Source: Planctomycetota bacterium
GTDB lineage: Bacteria; Planctomycetota; UBA8742; UBA2392
Length of the DNA: 64,000 bases
Direction: 5' to 3'
Assembly (NCBI GenBank): GCA_015075515.1
Contig: JABTUE010000002.1
Location: 124,001-188,000, forward strand
This document shows, in pieces, positions 8,001 to 15,332 of the stretch (position 1 is the first letter of the stretch; every line of letters starts with the position of its first letter). A program made the translations under genes and the position numbers. A model generated the notes under the pieces. The model saw nothing but the letters and a program-made list of their open reading frames with translations. It was not told the DNA's origin and did no database searches.

Positions 8001-9050
8001 GTGGCCAAGACCCGCAAAAATACACGTGGCGCCACACGCAGCCGCCCCCGGGGCTGGGCGCCGCCGCTGTTGAACCTCGGCGCGGCCGGGGCGATTCTCG
8101 GGCGTGCCGCCGGCCTGGCGCGCCGTGGCGTCGCAGTCGCACTGGCCTGGACATGGCAGTCCCGCGCCGCCCGTCGCGTGGCCGGCCTCGCCGCTGGAAC
8201 CGGCCTGTGTGTCGCGCTGTGTCTGGTGATGCGGGCGCACCTGACGGCCACCGATGGTTATCTGGTTGACCCGGGGCGCCTGGAGCTCTCGGCCGACCCG
8301 GGCTGGGCCAAGCCCGAACTGGCCCGGTTGATCCGCAACGAGATTGAAGCGGACCTGCGCCGCAGCATGGCAAACATGGAAACCGCCAGCGCCCTGGACG
8401 CTGAGTTGCCGCAACGCATCTCGGAACAACTGGCCACCAATGTGTGGGTGCGGCGCGTGACCCGTGTCGAGCGGCGCTATCCGGCGGCAGGAGACGGACA
8501 TTCGCAGTACCTGATCTCGCTGGAGATCCGCAAGCCCGCGGTTCTGGTGGAACAGGGCGATCGCATGATTACCGTTGACGGCGAGGCCGTGGTGCTTCCG
8601 ATCGCGATGGCCGCCGGTGAACTGGAGCGCTTTCAGGAAAAGCTGATCGCGCCGCTGCGGGTAATCAAGGGCGTGACGGGCAAAGCCCCGGCACCGGGCC
8701 AGACCTGGCGCAGCGAACAAATCAATGCCGCGCTGTCCATGGAAAGCATCCTGCGCAAGTCCGAGCTGGACCGTGCCATCCCGATCACGTCGGTGGAACT
8801 GGTGGGCGTTCCGGAACAGGCCGACGCGCGAGGCCGCGTGCACTACGCCGCCGAGGGCGGGGTCATGCTGTGGCCGGACCAGACCATTTACCCCGGCGCC
8901 CGCCTGATCTGGGGCCGCCCGCCCGTTCACGCCGCCAGCACGCTGGAGGCCAGCCCGAACGAAAAACTCCAGGCGTTGAAACGCAAGCTGGCCGAACCGC
9001 CCGAGGCTCTGGTGGGCACACGCGTGGATCTGCGCCGCCGGACGTCGTGA
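8001..9050 (+). CDS. ftsQ: Cell division protein FtsQ/DivIB-like
   Basis: A bitopic division protein of 349 residues. The first 55 residues are basic and cytoplasmic, a single membrane segment follows ('VAGLAAGTGLCVALCLVM' at about 56-74), and the rest is periplasmic with a POTRA-like start and a beta-rich FtsQ-type domain ('YLISLEIRKPAVLVE', 'MITVDGEAVVLP'). FtsQ bridges early and late divisome proteins. Sequence conservation in the family is low, so the call rests on topology plus position right after ddl. GTG 8001 with GGAAA upstream is the likely start. The cluster ends here: the next gene is convergent, and no ftsA or ftsZ follows. Confidence 0.8.
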   Translation: MAKTRKNTRGATRSRPRGWAPPLLNLGAAGAILGRAAGLARRGVAVALAWTWQSRAARRVAGLAAGTGLCVALCLVMRAHLTATDGYLVDPGRLELSADPGWAKPELARLIRNEIEADLRRSMANMETASALDAELPQRISEQLATNVWVRRVTRVERRYPAAGDGHSQYLISLEIRKPAVLVEQGDRMITVDGEAVVLPIAMAAGELERFQEKLIAPLRVIKGVTGKAPAPGQTWRSEQINAALSMESILRKSELDRAIPITSVELVGVPEQADARGRVHYAAEGGVMLWPDQTIYPGARLIWGRPPVHAASTLEASPNEKLQALKRKLAEPPEALVGTRVDLRRRTS

Positions 9051-9053
9051 CCG

Positions 9054-10178
9054 TCACCGGCCCGTGGCAATGTCGTTGAGAATCGCCACCGCTTTCTTCA
9101 GCTTTTCGTCCGTGGCGGCAAAACACAGCCGGAAGTGCGTGGCGCGGTCGCTGCACGCGCTGCCGGGAACCACCAGCAGTTCGCGGCGGATGCAGGCCTC
9201 GATGAACCGATCCATGTCCAGACCCGCGGGCAGTTCCGGGAACATGTAGAATGAGCCGGTCGGCATCACCGCGCGGTAGTTTTTGCGCAGACCCTCGAAC
9301 ACCAGGTCGCGCTTGTTCTGGTAATCACGCCGGTGTGGCGAGAAATCCAGCTCCATGCCGGCCAAAGCCCCCCACTGCAGCGGCGCCGGCGCGCACACAA
9401 AACTGAACTGCTGCAGGCTGTACATCTTTTCGCTCAGTTCGCGCGGCGCCAGCATCCAGCCGATGCGCCAGCCCGGCATGCCCAGGCTTTTGGACGCGCC
9501 GCTCAGCACAATGCAGTTGCGCGTGAACTCGCGCGGGCTGACGTGGCGCCGGCCGAAAACAAAATCTTCGTAGATTTCGTCGCTGACCAGCGGGATGCCC
9601 GTTTCATCGCTCAGCGCCGCCAGCGCGCGGGCATCTTCCTCGGTCATGGCATAGCCCGTGGGGTTGCTGGGGCTGTTTACCACAATCAGGCGCGTGCGCG
9701 GCGTGATCGCCGCCCTCACCCTTTCGGCGGTCGGGCGGAAATCCGGATAGATGTTGTAGGTGGCTGTCCCGGCACTGACCATTGTGGCCAGATGCTTGTA
9801 CATGATGAAGTACGGATCCGGGATCAGCACCTCGTCACCCGGGTTCAACAGCGCCATGAACGTCAGCATCAGTCCGCCGCTGACACCGCACGTGACCATC
9901 ACGTCTTCGCCGCTGATGTCGCCAAACCGGCCGGCGTAGCGCGCGCGCAGCTTTTCGCGCAGTTCGGGAATACCCTGGGTGACGGTGTAGCGGTTGCGCC
10001 CCTCGGCCACGGCGTTGCGCGCGGCCTGTTTGACCGGTTCGGGCGCGTCAAAGTGCGCCTGCCCGATGGACAGGTCAATCGGGTTTTTCATCGAAAGGCC
10101 AAGCTCAAAGAACTTGCGGATGCCGCTGGGGCGGATGCCCTTGAGCCGTTCTGAAAATCGAAATGGGTCCTGTGCCAA
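9054..10178 (-). CDS. Class I/II pyridoxal-phosphate aminotransferase
   Basis: A 374-residue fold-type I aminotransferase, close in pattern to the aspartate/aromatic aminotransferase group. Visible landmarks are 'VTCGVSGGLML' for cofactor phosphate contact, 'VVNSPSNPTGY' with the Asn that contacts PLP, 'VSDEIYEDF' with the PLP-ring Asp and Tyr, and 'LSGASKSLGMPGWRIGWM' carrying the Schiff-base lysine. Substrate cannot be fixed from sequence alone. The frame opens with TTG 10178, supported by AGAGGA six bases upstream; an ATG 29 codons later would remove the conserved N-terminal segment. It converges with ftsQ, with only three bases between stops. Confidence 0.88.
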   Translation of the reverse strand: MAQDPFRFSERLKGIRPSGIRKFFELGLSMKNPIDLSIGQAHFDAPEPVKQAARNAVAEGRNRYTVTQGIPELREKLRARYAGRFGDISGEDVMVTCGVSGGLMLTFMALLNPGDEVLIPDPYFIMYKHLATMVSAGTATYNIYPDFRPTAERVRAAITPRTRLIVVNSPSNPTGYAMTEEDARALAALSDETGIPLVSDEIYEDFVFGRRHVSPREFTRNCIVLSGASKSLGMPGWRIGWMLAPRELSEKMYSLQQFSFVCAPAPLQWGALAGMELDFSPHRRDYQNKRDLVFEGLRKNYRAVMPTGSFYMFPELPAGLDMDRFIEACIRRELLVVPGSACSDRATHFRLCFAATDEKLKKAVAILNDIATGR

Positions 10179-10245
10179 GGCCTGTCCTCTGCGATGTTGG
10201 GCGCGAATCTAACAGATGACCGCGCGCGCGCCACAGCAAACGAAC

Positions 10246-10272
10246 GCGGCGGCCTGACGGGCAGGCCGCCGC
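10246..10272 (-). terminator. Terminator of the small basic protein gene
   Basis: Perfect 11-bp stem: GCGGCGGCCTG (10246-10256) and CAGGCCGCCGC (10262-10272) with a 5-base loop. Read on the minus strand it is followed by GTTCGTTTGC, a modest T-rich tail. It lies 15 bases beyond the stop of the small basic protein gene. Confidence 0.75.
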
Positions 10273-10287
10273 AAGGGTTCAGCACGG

Positions 10288-10443
10288 CTACTTGGGCACG
10301 CGGGTCTTGGGCAGGCCGGTCACATTGTCGCCGGTCTTCCAGCGACGCTCAAGCTTGAGCTTGTTGATGCGCTCCTGACGCTTCAGCACGCTGCGCTTCT
10401 GGGCGCCAAGACCTTTGCTCTTGAGTGAAGAATGAAGTCCCAT
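10288..10443 (-). CDS. PVC-type small basic protein
   Basis: A 51-residue, strongly basic protein beginning MGLHSSLKSKG, with 'KRSVLKRQERINKL' in the middle and 'TGLPKTRVPK' at the end. This matches the small basic protein family limited to Planctomycetes, Verrucomicrobia, Chlamydiae and relatives (I recall the pattern 'S(R/L)HSS..' through 'KRFERI' to 'GLPKTK'). Its size and charge suggest ribosome or RNA association, which is not shown by the sequence. Start ATG 10443 has AAGGAA seven bases upstream; a longer frame exists but adds an unrelated hydrophobic stretch. It has its own promoter and terminator, so it is monocistronic. It is the best lineage marker in the window. Confidence 0.85.
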   Translation of the reverse strand: MGLHSSLKSKGLGAQKRSVLKRQERINKLKLERRWKTGDNVTGLPKTRVPK

Positions 10444-10469
10444 CGTCGTTCCTTGCAAATCGGCGCGCG

Positions 10470-10497
10470 AAGATAGCGACCAGACCAGAAGCGTCAA
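10470..10497 (-). promoter_or_regulatory. Sigma70-type promoter of the small basic protein gene
   Basis: On the minus strand, TTGACG (plus positions 10492-10497) and TATCTT (10470-10475) are separated by 16 bases. Transcription would begin about 20 bases before ATG 10443, leaving room for the AAGGAA ribosome site. The rpmH promoter has nearly the same boxes and spacing. Confidence 0.65.
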
Positions 10498-10829
10498 TGG
10501 GAGGCCAGGCGCGATTGTCGCGTCTGACAGCAGCAACAACAGGCAGACCAGAAGATTGGCAGCCACTGGGGACCACGCGACCTGGCAAAGACCCTGATTG
10601 ATCCGGGAACCAGCTTGAGGACGAGTCTAAAAATTTGTCGTAAGTTGTGAAATCAACCGGTTGGTATGTAAATCGTAAAGTATACTCTATATAGTATTTT
10701 TATGGCCTATTTTTCCCTTTTATACCTCCACAGCTTGGTGCCAACGACAAATTGTCTTTGACGATTTATAAAGCACGGGATACAGTCCTCTTGCGCAAAC
10801 CGCGCATCGTCCAACAACCGAGGTCTTCC
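10498..10829. other. Intergenic region with an AT-rich island
   Basis: No gene seen. Between about 10627 and 10735 the base composition turns sharply AT-rich compared with the surrounding DNA. It contains TATACT (10681-10686) inside an inverted repeat ATACT-CTATAT-AGTAT (10682-10697), and TTGGTA (10661-10666) 14 bases before it, which is too short for a standard promoter. The island probably holds the promoter of the 10830 gene and possibly a regulator or curvature site. Confidence 0.4.
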
Positions 10830-11231
10830 ATGCCCGCGATCAAGTCCGACCAGCAGGTCTCCGAACGTCTGCTTTCTATTGACTGGGGCCAGGCACCCAG
10901 CGAACGCCGCCCCGCCGTCGCGCAGCCCGCCGTTGACCTGCGCGGCCAAAGCGTCTGTGTCCGCATTGACGAAGTGTTCCAGCATATCAACGCCTACCGC
11001 GCCCTGATCGAGTCAGGCATCGCCGCCGACGGCATGCTCGCACGCAGCCTGACCAGCCAGGCCAACGCGATCTTCAACCAGGCCTTTGTGAACCTTGAGG
11101 GCAGGTTCGGGTTTGCCAAGGTGTACGTGGACGCCCCGCTGGCGCATGAGCACCGCGGCGCGGCCGACATTACCGACCTTGTGATTGAGGAAGTGATCCG
11201 CCTTCAGAACATCTTGGCCCCCAACACCTGA
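10830..11231 (+). CDS. Hypothetical protein, 133 residues
   Basis: A soluble protein with no signal peptide or membrane span. The first 40 residues are polar and Pro/Ala-rich; the rest looks alpha-helical ('VRIDEVFQHINAYRALIESG', then 'LARSLTSQANAIFNQAFVN') and ends with 'DLVIEEVIRLQNILAPNT'. I recognise no family. ATG 10830 has GAGG six bases upstream; the longer frame opens with TTG at 10752 inside the AT-rich promoter region and is less likely. A hairpin terminator lies 69 bases after its stop, so it appears monocistronic. Confidence 0.65.
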   Translation: MPAIKSDQQVSERLLSIDWGQAPSERRPAVAQPAVDLRGQSVCVRIDEVFQHINAYRALIESGIAADGMLARSLTSQANAIFNQAFVNLEGRFGFAKVYVDAPLAHEHRGAADITDLVIEEVIRLQNILAPNT

Positions 11232-11299
11232 TTCTTCCGCCCGGCAGGCCGCCCTTTCTCCTGTTCTTCCAGACACCAGCCTGACGGGTCACACCGAAA

Positions 11300-11323
11300 G
11301 CGCCCCGGCCCACGCCGGGGCGC
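11300..11323 (+). terminator. Terminator-like hairpin after the 10830 gene
   Basis: Perfect 10-bp stem GCGCCCCGGC (11300-11309) and GCCGGGGCGC (11314-11323) with a CCAC loop, followed by CTTGCGTTG. The T-content of the tail is low, so termination efficiency is uncertain. Confidence 0.6.
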
Positions 11324-11454
11324 CTTGCGTTGTGCCGGCGCAAGACCCGTTGCCGCCAAACTTTCGGCAACTTTCTTCAAGCGGCCGCCGGCGCCCTTCC
11401 GACAGAACACTACCGGTGCCGTCGCGCCGGATTCTCTGCACGCGGGAACGAACC

Positions 11455-12219
11455 ATGCGCAACAACATTCTTACGCTGCTGGTCGGCTTTGTCGTGATGT
11501 GCGGCCTGGTGCTGCTGTTCAAGGTCGGTCTGGACAAGATGACCGACGCCGAGGCCGCGCCGGCCGACGCCTATGCCAGCATGAACGTGGACATCAACCG
11601 CCGGGCGATCCTGTACCGGGTACAGCCCGGCGACACGCTGTGGTCGCTGGCCGACCGTTTTTACGGCAACGGCCGGCGCTGGAACGAGATTGCCTCGGCC
11701 AACGACATTGCCCAGGGCCAGGGCCTGCAGAGCGGCAGCGTAATCAAGATTCCGCTGGCGCCCGGCGACGCCCAGCCCGCCGTGGAAACCATACCGCCGG
11801 CGGCGGCCGCAACCGCCAGCTACGACGACATTGAGCGAACGCTGGTTCCGGCCTTTGCGGTGGACGAAAATGCGCTGGACAACACACTGCTGCGGATTGA
11901 CGCCGAAGCCTACCCGGCGGGCGTGTTCTGCGTGGCGCGCACGACCGAAAGCGGCGCGATCACGCTGGCGGCCTATGACGCGGCCGGCAGCATTGATGCC
12001 CCGGCCATCGCGGTGTACGAGGCGCCCAAAGGCCAGCAACTGGCCGAACTGCGGGCCGACGACTACGACGGCGACGGTTCGCAGGAAATCTACACCATCT
12101 GGCTGACCGACAATGTCGGGCCGATCTCGCGTGTGCTGCGGATTGAATCCGGGCGCATCGTGATGGTCTGTGAAACGCATGATGACCCGGTGGCCCTGGC
12201 CCGTCTGCGGAACCGGTAA
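11455..12219 (+). CDS. Membrane-anchored LysM-domain protein
   Basis: A 254-residue protein with an N-terminal membrane anchor (about residues 5-24) and a LysM domain at about 54-100: 'YRVQPGDTLWSLADRFYG' is a textbook LysM opening and 'SGSVIKIP' closes the module. LysM binds GlcNAc-containing glycans such as peptidoglycan, placing it in the periplasm against the wall. The C-terminal half is beta-rich and holds an aspartate-rich loop 'DDYDGDGSQEIY', like calcium-binding loops of FG-GAP or dockerin-type repeats. No catalytic domain is seen. ATG 11455 fits the anchor; the open frame upstream has no signal. Confidence 0.8.
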   Translation: MRNNILTLLVGFVVMCGLVLLFKVGLDKMTDAEAAPADAYASMNVDINRRAILYRVQPGDTLWSLADRFYGNGRRWNEIASANDIAQGQGLQSGSVIKIPLAPGDAQPAVETIPPAAAATASYDDIERTLVPAFAVDENALDNTLLRIDAEAYPAGVFCVARTTESGAITLAAYDAAGSIDAPAIAVYEAPKGQQLAELRADDYDGDGSQEIYTIWLTDNVGPISRVLRIESGRIVMVCETHDDPVALARLRNR

Positions 12220-12249
12220 ACACCCGCCAACCCGTCATCCGGAGAACCC

Positions 12250-13020
12250 ATGAGCACGATCATGGTTGACCCCGCGGCCTGCGAACGGCTTTCACGCCAG
12301 TTTGAGGCAGCGTTGCAGCGCAGCAACGGCCGCGACATGGAAATGGAAGCCCGGCGCTTTGTGGGCTATCTGTGCGACCGGCTGGAACGCAACAACCACG
12401 CGCTGATGGCCGCGCCGCGCAACCTGCGGCCCGAGGCCGCGCTGCGCAGCGGCTTTTCGGCGCGCCAGGGCGAAAGTGTGCTGATGACCTGTCTGTTTCT
12501 GCTCAATGACCTGGCGGGTCGCGTGGGCCGCCAGGCAATCGCCGAGTATCTGGTGTCTACCCAGACGCGCGCCGGCCGCGCGCTGGCACGCCGTGTCCAG
12601 AGCCGCCCCGCCGAAGGCCTGCGCGTGTCCAGTGTGCGTTTCAGTGTCGGCGACGGCGTGTGGCGTCCGCGCGAGATCCTGGCCCAAAGCGCGCCCTTTG
12701 CCGGCACCGGCAGCGTGCACGCCGGCCTGCGCTTCCGTGGCTGTTTTCCGGGCACCCTCAAGGTCGGCCTGGTCATTGAAAACGAAGGCTTCCGCACCGC
12801 GCACTTTGTCGGCGCGCACGTCAAGCTGTATGCCCAATACGAGCCTAACGGAACCTGGGCACCCACCTCGGGCGAAGCCTTCGCTTTTCTGGAAAAGGTC
12901 GCGCCGATGGAGGCTCAGGTGCTGGCCTTGCGCGGCTTTGACTGCATGGAACTGGTGCGCGGCGCCGACGCGCAGAACCGCGACCCCCTGGCCATTCGTA
13001 TTCTCACTCGCGTTGTATAG
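12250..13020 (+). CDS. Hypothetical protein, 256 residues
   Basis: A soluble protein with GGAG upstream of ATG 12250. Residues 1-115 look alpha-helical and Arg-rich; residues about 125-256 look beta-rich, with alternating strands ('SVHAGLRFRGCFPGTLKVGLVIENEGF', shown in part as 'TLKVGLVIENEG'), resembling an immunoglobulin-like or beta-sandwich domain. It has no signal peptide. It follows the LysM gene by 30 bases on the same strand and may be co-transcribed. No family recognised. Confidence 0.65.
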   Translation: MSTIMVDPAACERLSRQFEAALQRSNGRDMEMEARRFVGYLCDRLERNNHALMAAPRNLRPEAALRSGFSARQGESVLMTCLFLLNDLAGRVGRQAIAEYLVSTQTRAGRALARRVQSRPAEGLRVSSVRFSVGDGVWRPREILAQSAPFAGTGSVHAGLRFRGCFPGTLKVGLVIENEGFRTAHFVGAHVKLYAQYEPNGTWAPTSGEAFAFLEKVAPMEAQVLALRGFDCMELVRGADAQNRDPLAIRILTRVV

Positions 13021-13174
13021 ACACTGGCCGGCCGATCCTTATGTGCCCTTACGGCGTTCTGGTTCCCGACCAGTCGCGACAGCGGCCCGACTGCTGATTC
13101 AAGATGAGACGGGCGGCGGCCTCGCGTGTTCCCGCGCTGCCGCCGCCGTGCGTTATCGTCCATGCGCTGCTCTG

Positions 13175-14044
13175 TTACTGCGGGAACAGGTCTTCGCGCA
13201 CGCGCTCGAGCTGGTGCTTGAGCCGCGACATGATGCGGTTGTGGATCTGGCACACGCGGCTTTCGCTCAGGTCCAGCACCAGGCCGATTTCCTTCATCGT
13301 GAGTTCTTCCAGGTAATACAGAACCACGATCAGCTTTTCCTTCTGGCTCAGGCCGCGAGTGGAAAGCTCGACCAGCTCGCGCCGTTCCATGTGCGCCGTC
13401 GGGGGGGCGACGTCAGCGTCTTCAATCGTGTCAACCTTGCGCACTTCCTTGCCGTCGTTGTCGTATTCGCTGCCGGCGCGGTCGAGGCTGACAATGTTGG
13501 CCATGTTGATTTCGCGCATCCAGCGGTCGTAGTCTTCCAGCGTGATGCCCAGACGGGCCACGATCTGTTCGACATCGGGGGCGCGGCCGGATTCAGCCTC
13601 GGCTTCCTTGCAGGCGCGTTCCAGCCGGTGGCTGTGGGTGCGCACCAGCCGTGGCGCGAAATCCTGGTTGCGCAGGTCGTCCAGAATCGCGCCGTGGATG
13701 CGCTGCTTGGCGTAGATTTCGAACTTGACGCCGCGCTCGGGGTCAAAGCCGTTGATGGCGTCCATCAGACCGAACACACCGGCCTGGATCAGTTCGTCAA
13801 GATCCACGTGGCTGGGCAGTCGCACGTGCATGCGCTCGGCGGTCACACGCACCAGCGGCAGATAGTGTTCCAGCAGGCGATTGCGGGCCGATTCCTCGCC
13901 GGCGCGCAGTTTGCGCCAAAGAGAATCAAGCTGCCGGGCGGTAGCTTCGTTGGCACCGTTGGAAACATAGGCGCGAGGCAGCAGGGCGCTGGCGCGGGAC
14001 GAACCATGACGAGGGGCAACAGGGGTGGGCGCGATGGTGAGCAT
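13175..14044 (-). CDS. RNA polymerase sigma factor, FliA/WhiG type
   Basis: A 289-residue group 3 sigma factor. Region 2 runs from about residue 48 ('ARNRLLEHYLPLVR', then 'DLDELIQAGVFGLMDAIN' and 'FEIYAKQRIHGAILDDLR'), region 3 follows ('RAPDVEQIVARLGITLEDY'), and region 4.2 ends the protein ('TMKEIGLVLDLSESRVCQIH'). This matches the FliA/WhiG family, which drives flagellar or developmental genes; no flagellar genes are present here, so its regulon is unknown. The N-terminal 45 residues before region 2 are Ala/Pro-rich. ATG 14044 has AGGAG upstream and an adjacent promoter. It converges with the hypothetical gene at 12250. Confidence 0.9.
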   Translation of the reverse strand: MLTIAPTPVAPRHGSSRASALLPRAYVSNGANEATARQLDSLWRKLRAGEESARNRLLEHYLPLVRVTAERMHVRLPSHVDLDELIQAGVFGLMDAINGFDPERGVKFEIYAKQRIHGAILDDLRNQDFAPRLVRTHSHRLERACKEAEAESGRAPDVEQIVARLGITLEDYDRWMREINMANIVSLDRAGSEYDNDGKEVRKVDTIEDADVAPPTAHMERRELVELSTRGLSQKEKLIVVLYYLEELTMKEIGLVLDLSESRVCQIHNRIMSRLKHQLERVREDLFPQ

Positions 14045-14088
14045 GGTGTTGAAACTCCTGGGGTTATAGTGTGCTTTACAGTTAATAA

Positions 14089-14115
14089 AGTATACCACGA
14101 TTGCAGGCTTGTCAA
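14089..14115 (-). promoter_or_regulatory. Promoter of the FliA/WhiG-type sigma gene
   Basis: On the minus strand, TTGACA (plus 14110-14115) and TATACT (14089-14094) are separated by 15 bases. Both boxes match the sigma70 consensus closely; the spacer is short. It predicts a leader of about 38 bases with AGGAG near its end. Confidence 0.65.
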
Positions 14116-14167
14116 ACACACCGCACGCTTTTTTGGACCAAAACTGCGGGTTGCGGCCACGAACCGG

Positions 14168-14182
14168 TAGAATGCGGCCATG
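14168..14182 (+). promoter_or_regulatory. Candidate leaderless-transcript promoter: TAGAAT, six bases, ATG
   Basis: TAGAAT (14168-14173) ends exactly six bases before ATG 14180, and there is no Shine-Dalgarno sequence. Transcription would start at or next to the A of the start codon. The same layout occurs before several other genes in the window. No good -35 box is visible. Confidence 0.45.
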
Positions 14183-15277
14183 CTCGGCCGGGTCTGCATG
14201 AGTTGCCTGCTTCTGCTGGCCACACTCGTGGCCGGGTGCGCTTCGGCCCGTGTTGGTCCCCCACCCCCCGAACCGCGCGGCACCACATTGCGCCGGTACC
14301 ACACCGAGCGCGTGACCCTGGAAGACCTGGAGGCTTCGCGCGAAGGCGCACTGGCATGCGCGCGCCTGCTGACACTGCTGGAGCGCGAGCTGCGCGAACC
14401 CTGGCAGGAACATCGCGACGCGCGGCTGCTGTTGCAGCATGTACGCACACGCGACCCCCTGGCCGCGGCATTGGCCGTATCAGCCTGGGAAAGCGCCGAA
14501 GCACCGGCCGCCGGAAGCGACCGGCGCCTGTTTGCCGAGTTCGGGGTGTACGGGTCTGGGCGTCTTCCTGGCGGCTGGATTCGCCGCGCCGACACGGCCT
14601 CGGCCGAGGAACACGCAGGCCGGATGCTGGCAACTCTGCGCGAAGACACACCGGCGGCGCGGGTGTTGTCCGGCTGGCGCCGGCTGGCACCCGAAGTGCA
14701 GCGACGCCAGAACCGCTACCTGGCATCGTGCTGGCGGTTTGTCGTCGGCCTGGATACTGAAATTGAGTTGCGCGACAGCCTGCTGGGGCCGTTTGAACGC
14801 TGCGCCGTGACCGACGCCGGCAGCGTTTCAGGAATGGGGCCCCTGGACGGACTGGATGACTTCCAGATGCCGCACGAGATTCTGGACATGCTGGCGCCCG
14901 GCACACCGGGGCGTTTTGTGGACCTGGCCACTGCGATGGCCGGCGGCGGTCTGCCGCGGGGTTTCCGGCTGGCCGCCGGGCCCGTGGAGTCGCGCGACAG
15001 AGAGGGCGACCTGTTTCTGGGTGTTGCCTTGCGCGGACTTGCCGAGGGCGTGTGCGACCTTGAGTACCTGCCCTCGGGCGCGCTGACCGTGCAGGTGACG
15101 TTTTCCTATCTGCTGGATACAGCCGAGGCCAGGGCATCTATCGGGTTGCGCCGGCTTGGCCACAACGAGTGGCAGATTGAGTCCTTTCACTACGAACCCG
15201 CGGCGGCGTCACTAATGGGCCAGCGCGGGGCGCGCCTGGATCTGATGCCGCTGCTGCGCTCGCGCTTGGGGACATGA
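14180..15277 (+). CDS. Lipoprotein of unknown function, 365 residues
   Basis: The N-terminus 'MSCLLLLATLVAGCASARVG' is a clear lipoprotein signal with lipobox VAGC at about residue 20. The rest is soluble and periplasmic or surface-facing. Residues 25-190 are Arg/Glu-rich and helical; the C-terminal third is beta-rich ('GALTVQVTFSYLL', 'NEWQIESFHYEP'). No family is recognised. It diverges from the sigma factor gene, with 135 bases between the two starts, and its own start seems to be leaderless. It ends close to a strong hairpin that serves the convergent operon. Confidence 0.7.
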   Translation: MLGRVCMSCLLLLATLVAGCASARVGPPPPEPRGTTLRRYHTERVTLEDLEASREGALACARLLTLLERELREPWQEHRDARLLLQHVRTRDPLAAALAVSAWESAEAPAAGSDRRLFAEFGVYGSGRLPGGWIRRADTASAEEHAGRMLATLREDTPAARVLSGWRRLAPEVQRRQNRYLASCWRFVVGLDTEIELRDSLLGPFERCAVTDAGSVSGMGPLDGLDDFQMPHEILDMLAPGTPGRFVDLATAMAGGGLPRGFRLAAGPVESRDREGDLFLGVALRGLAEGVCDLEYLPSGALTVQVTFSYLLDTAEARASIGLRRLGHNEWQIESFHYEPAAASLMGQRGARLDLMPLLRSRLGT

Positions 15278-15285
15278 AAAAAACA

Positions 15286-15313
15286 CCCGGGGCGCGGCTT
15301 GCCGCGCCCCGGG
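15286..15313 (-). terminator. Strong terminator of the four-gene exported-protein operon
   Basis: Perfect 13-bp stem CCCGGGGCGCGGC (15286-15298) and GCCGCGCCCCGGG (15301-15313). On the minus strand it is followed by TGTTTTTTTTC, a full T-tract. It lies 20 bases past the stop of the 15333 gene. On the plus strand there is no T-tract, so it mainly serves the minus-strand operon. Confidence 0.9.
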
Positions 15314-15332
15314 CGGGAAAGGCCGGAACCGT

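Noticed and set aside
12506..14170. 554-codon plus-strand frame spanning the hypothetical gene and the sigma gene
   Set aside because: It crosses two well-supported genes in the wrong frame or strand and has no domain.
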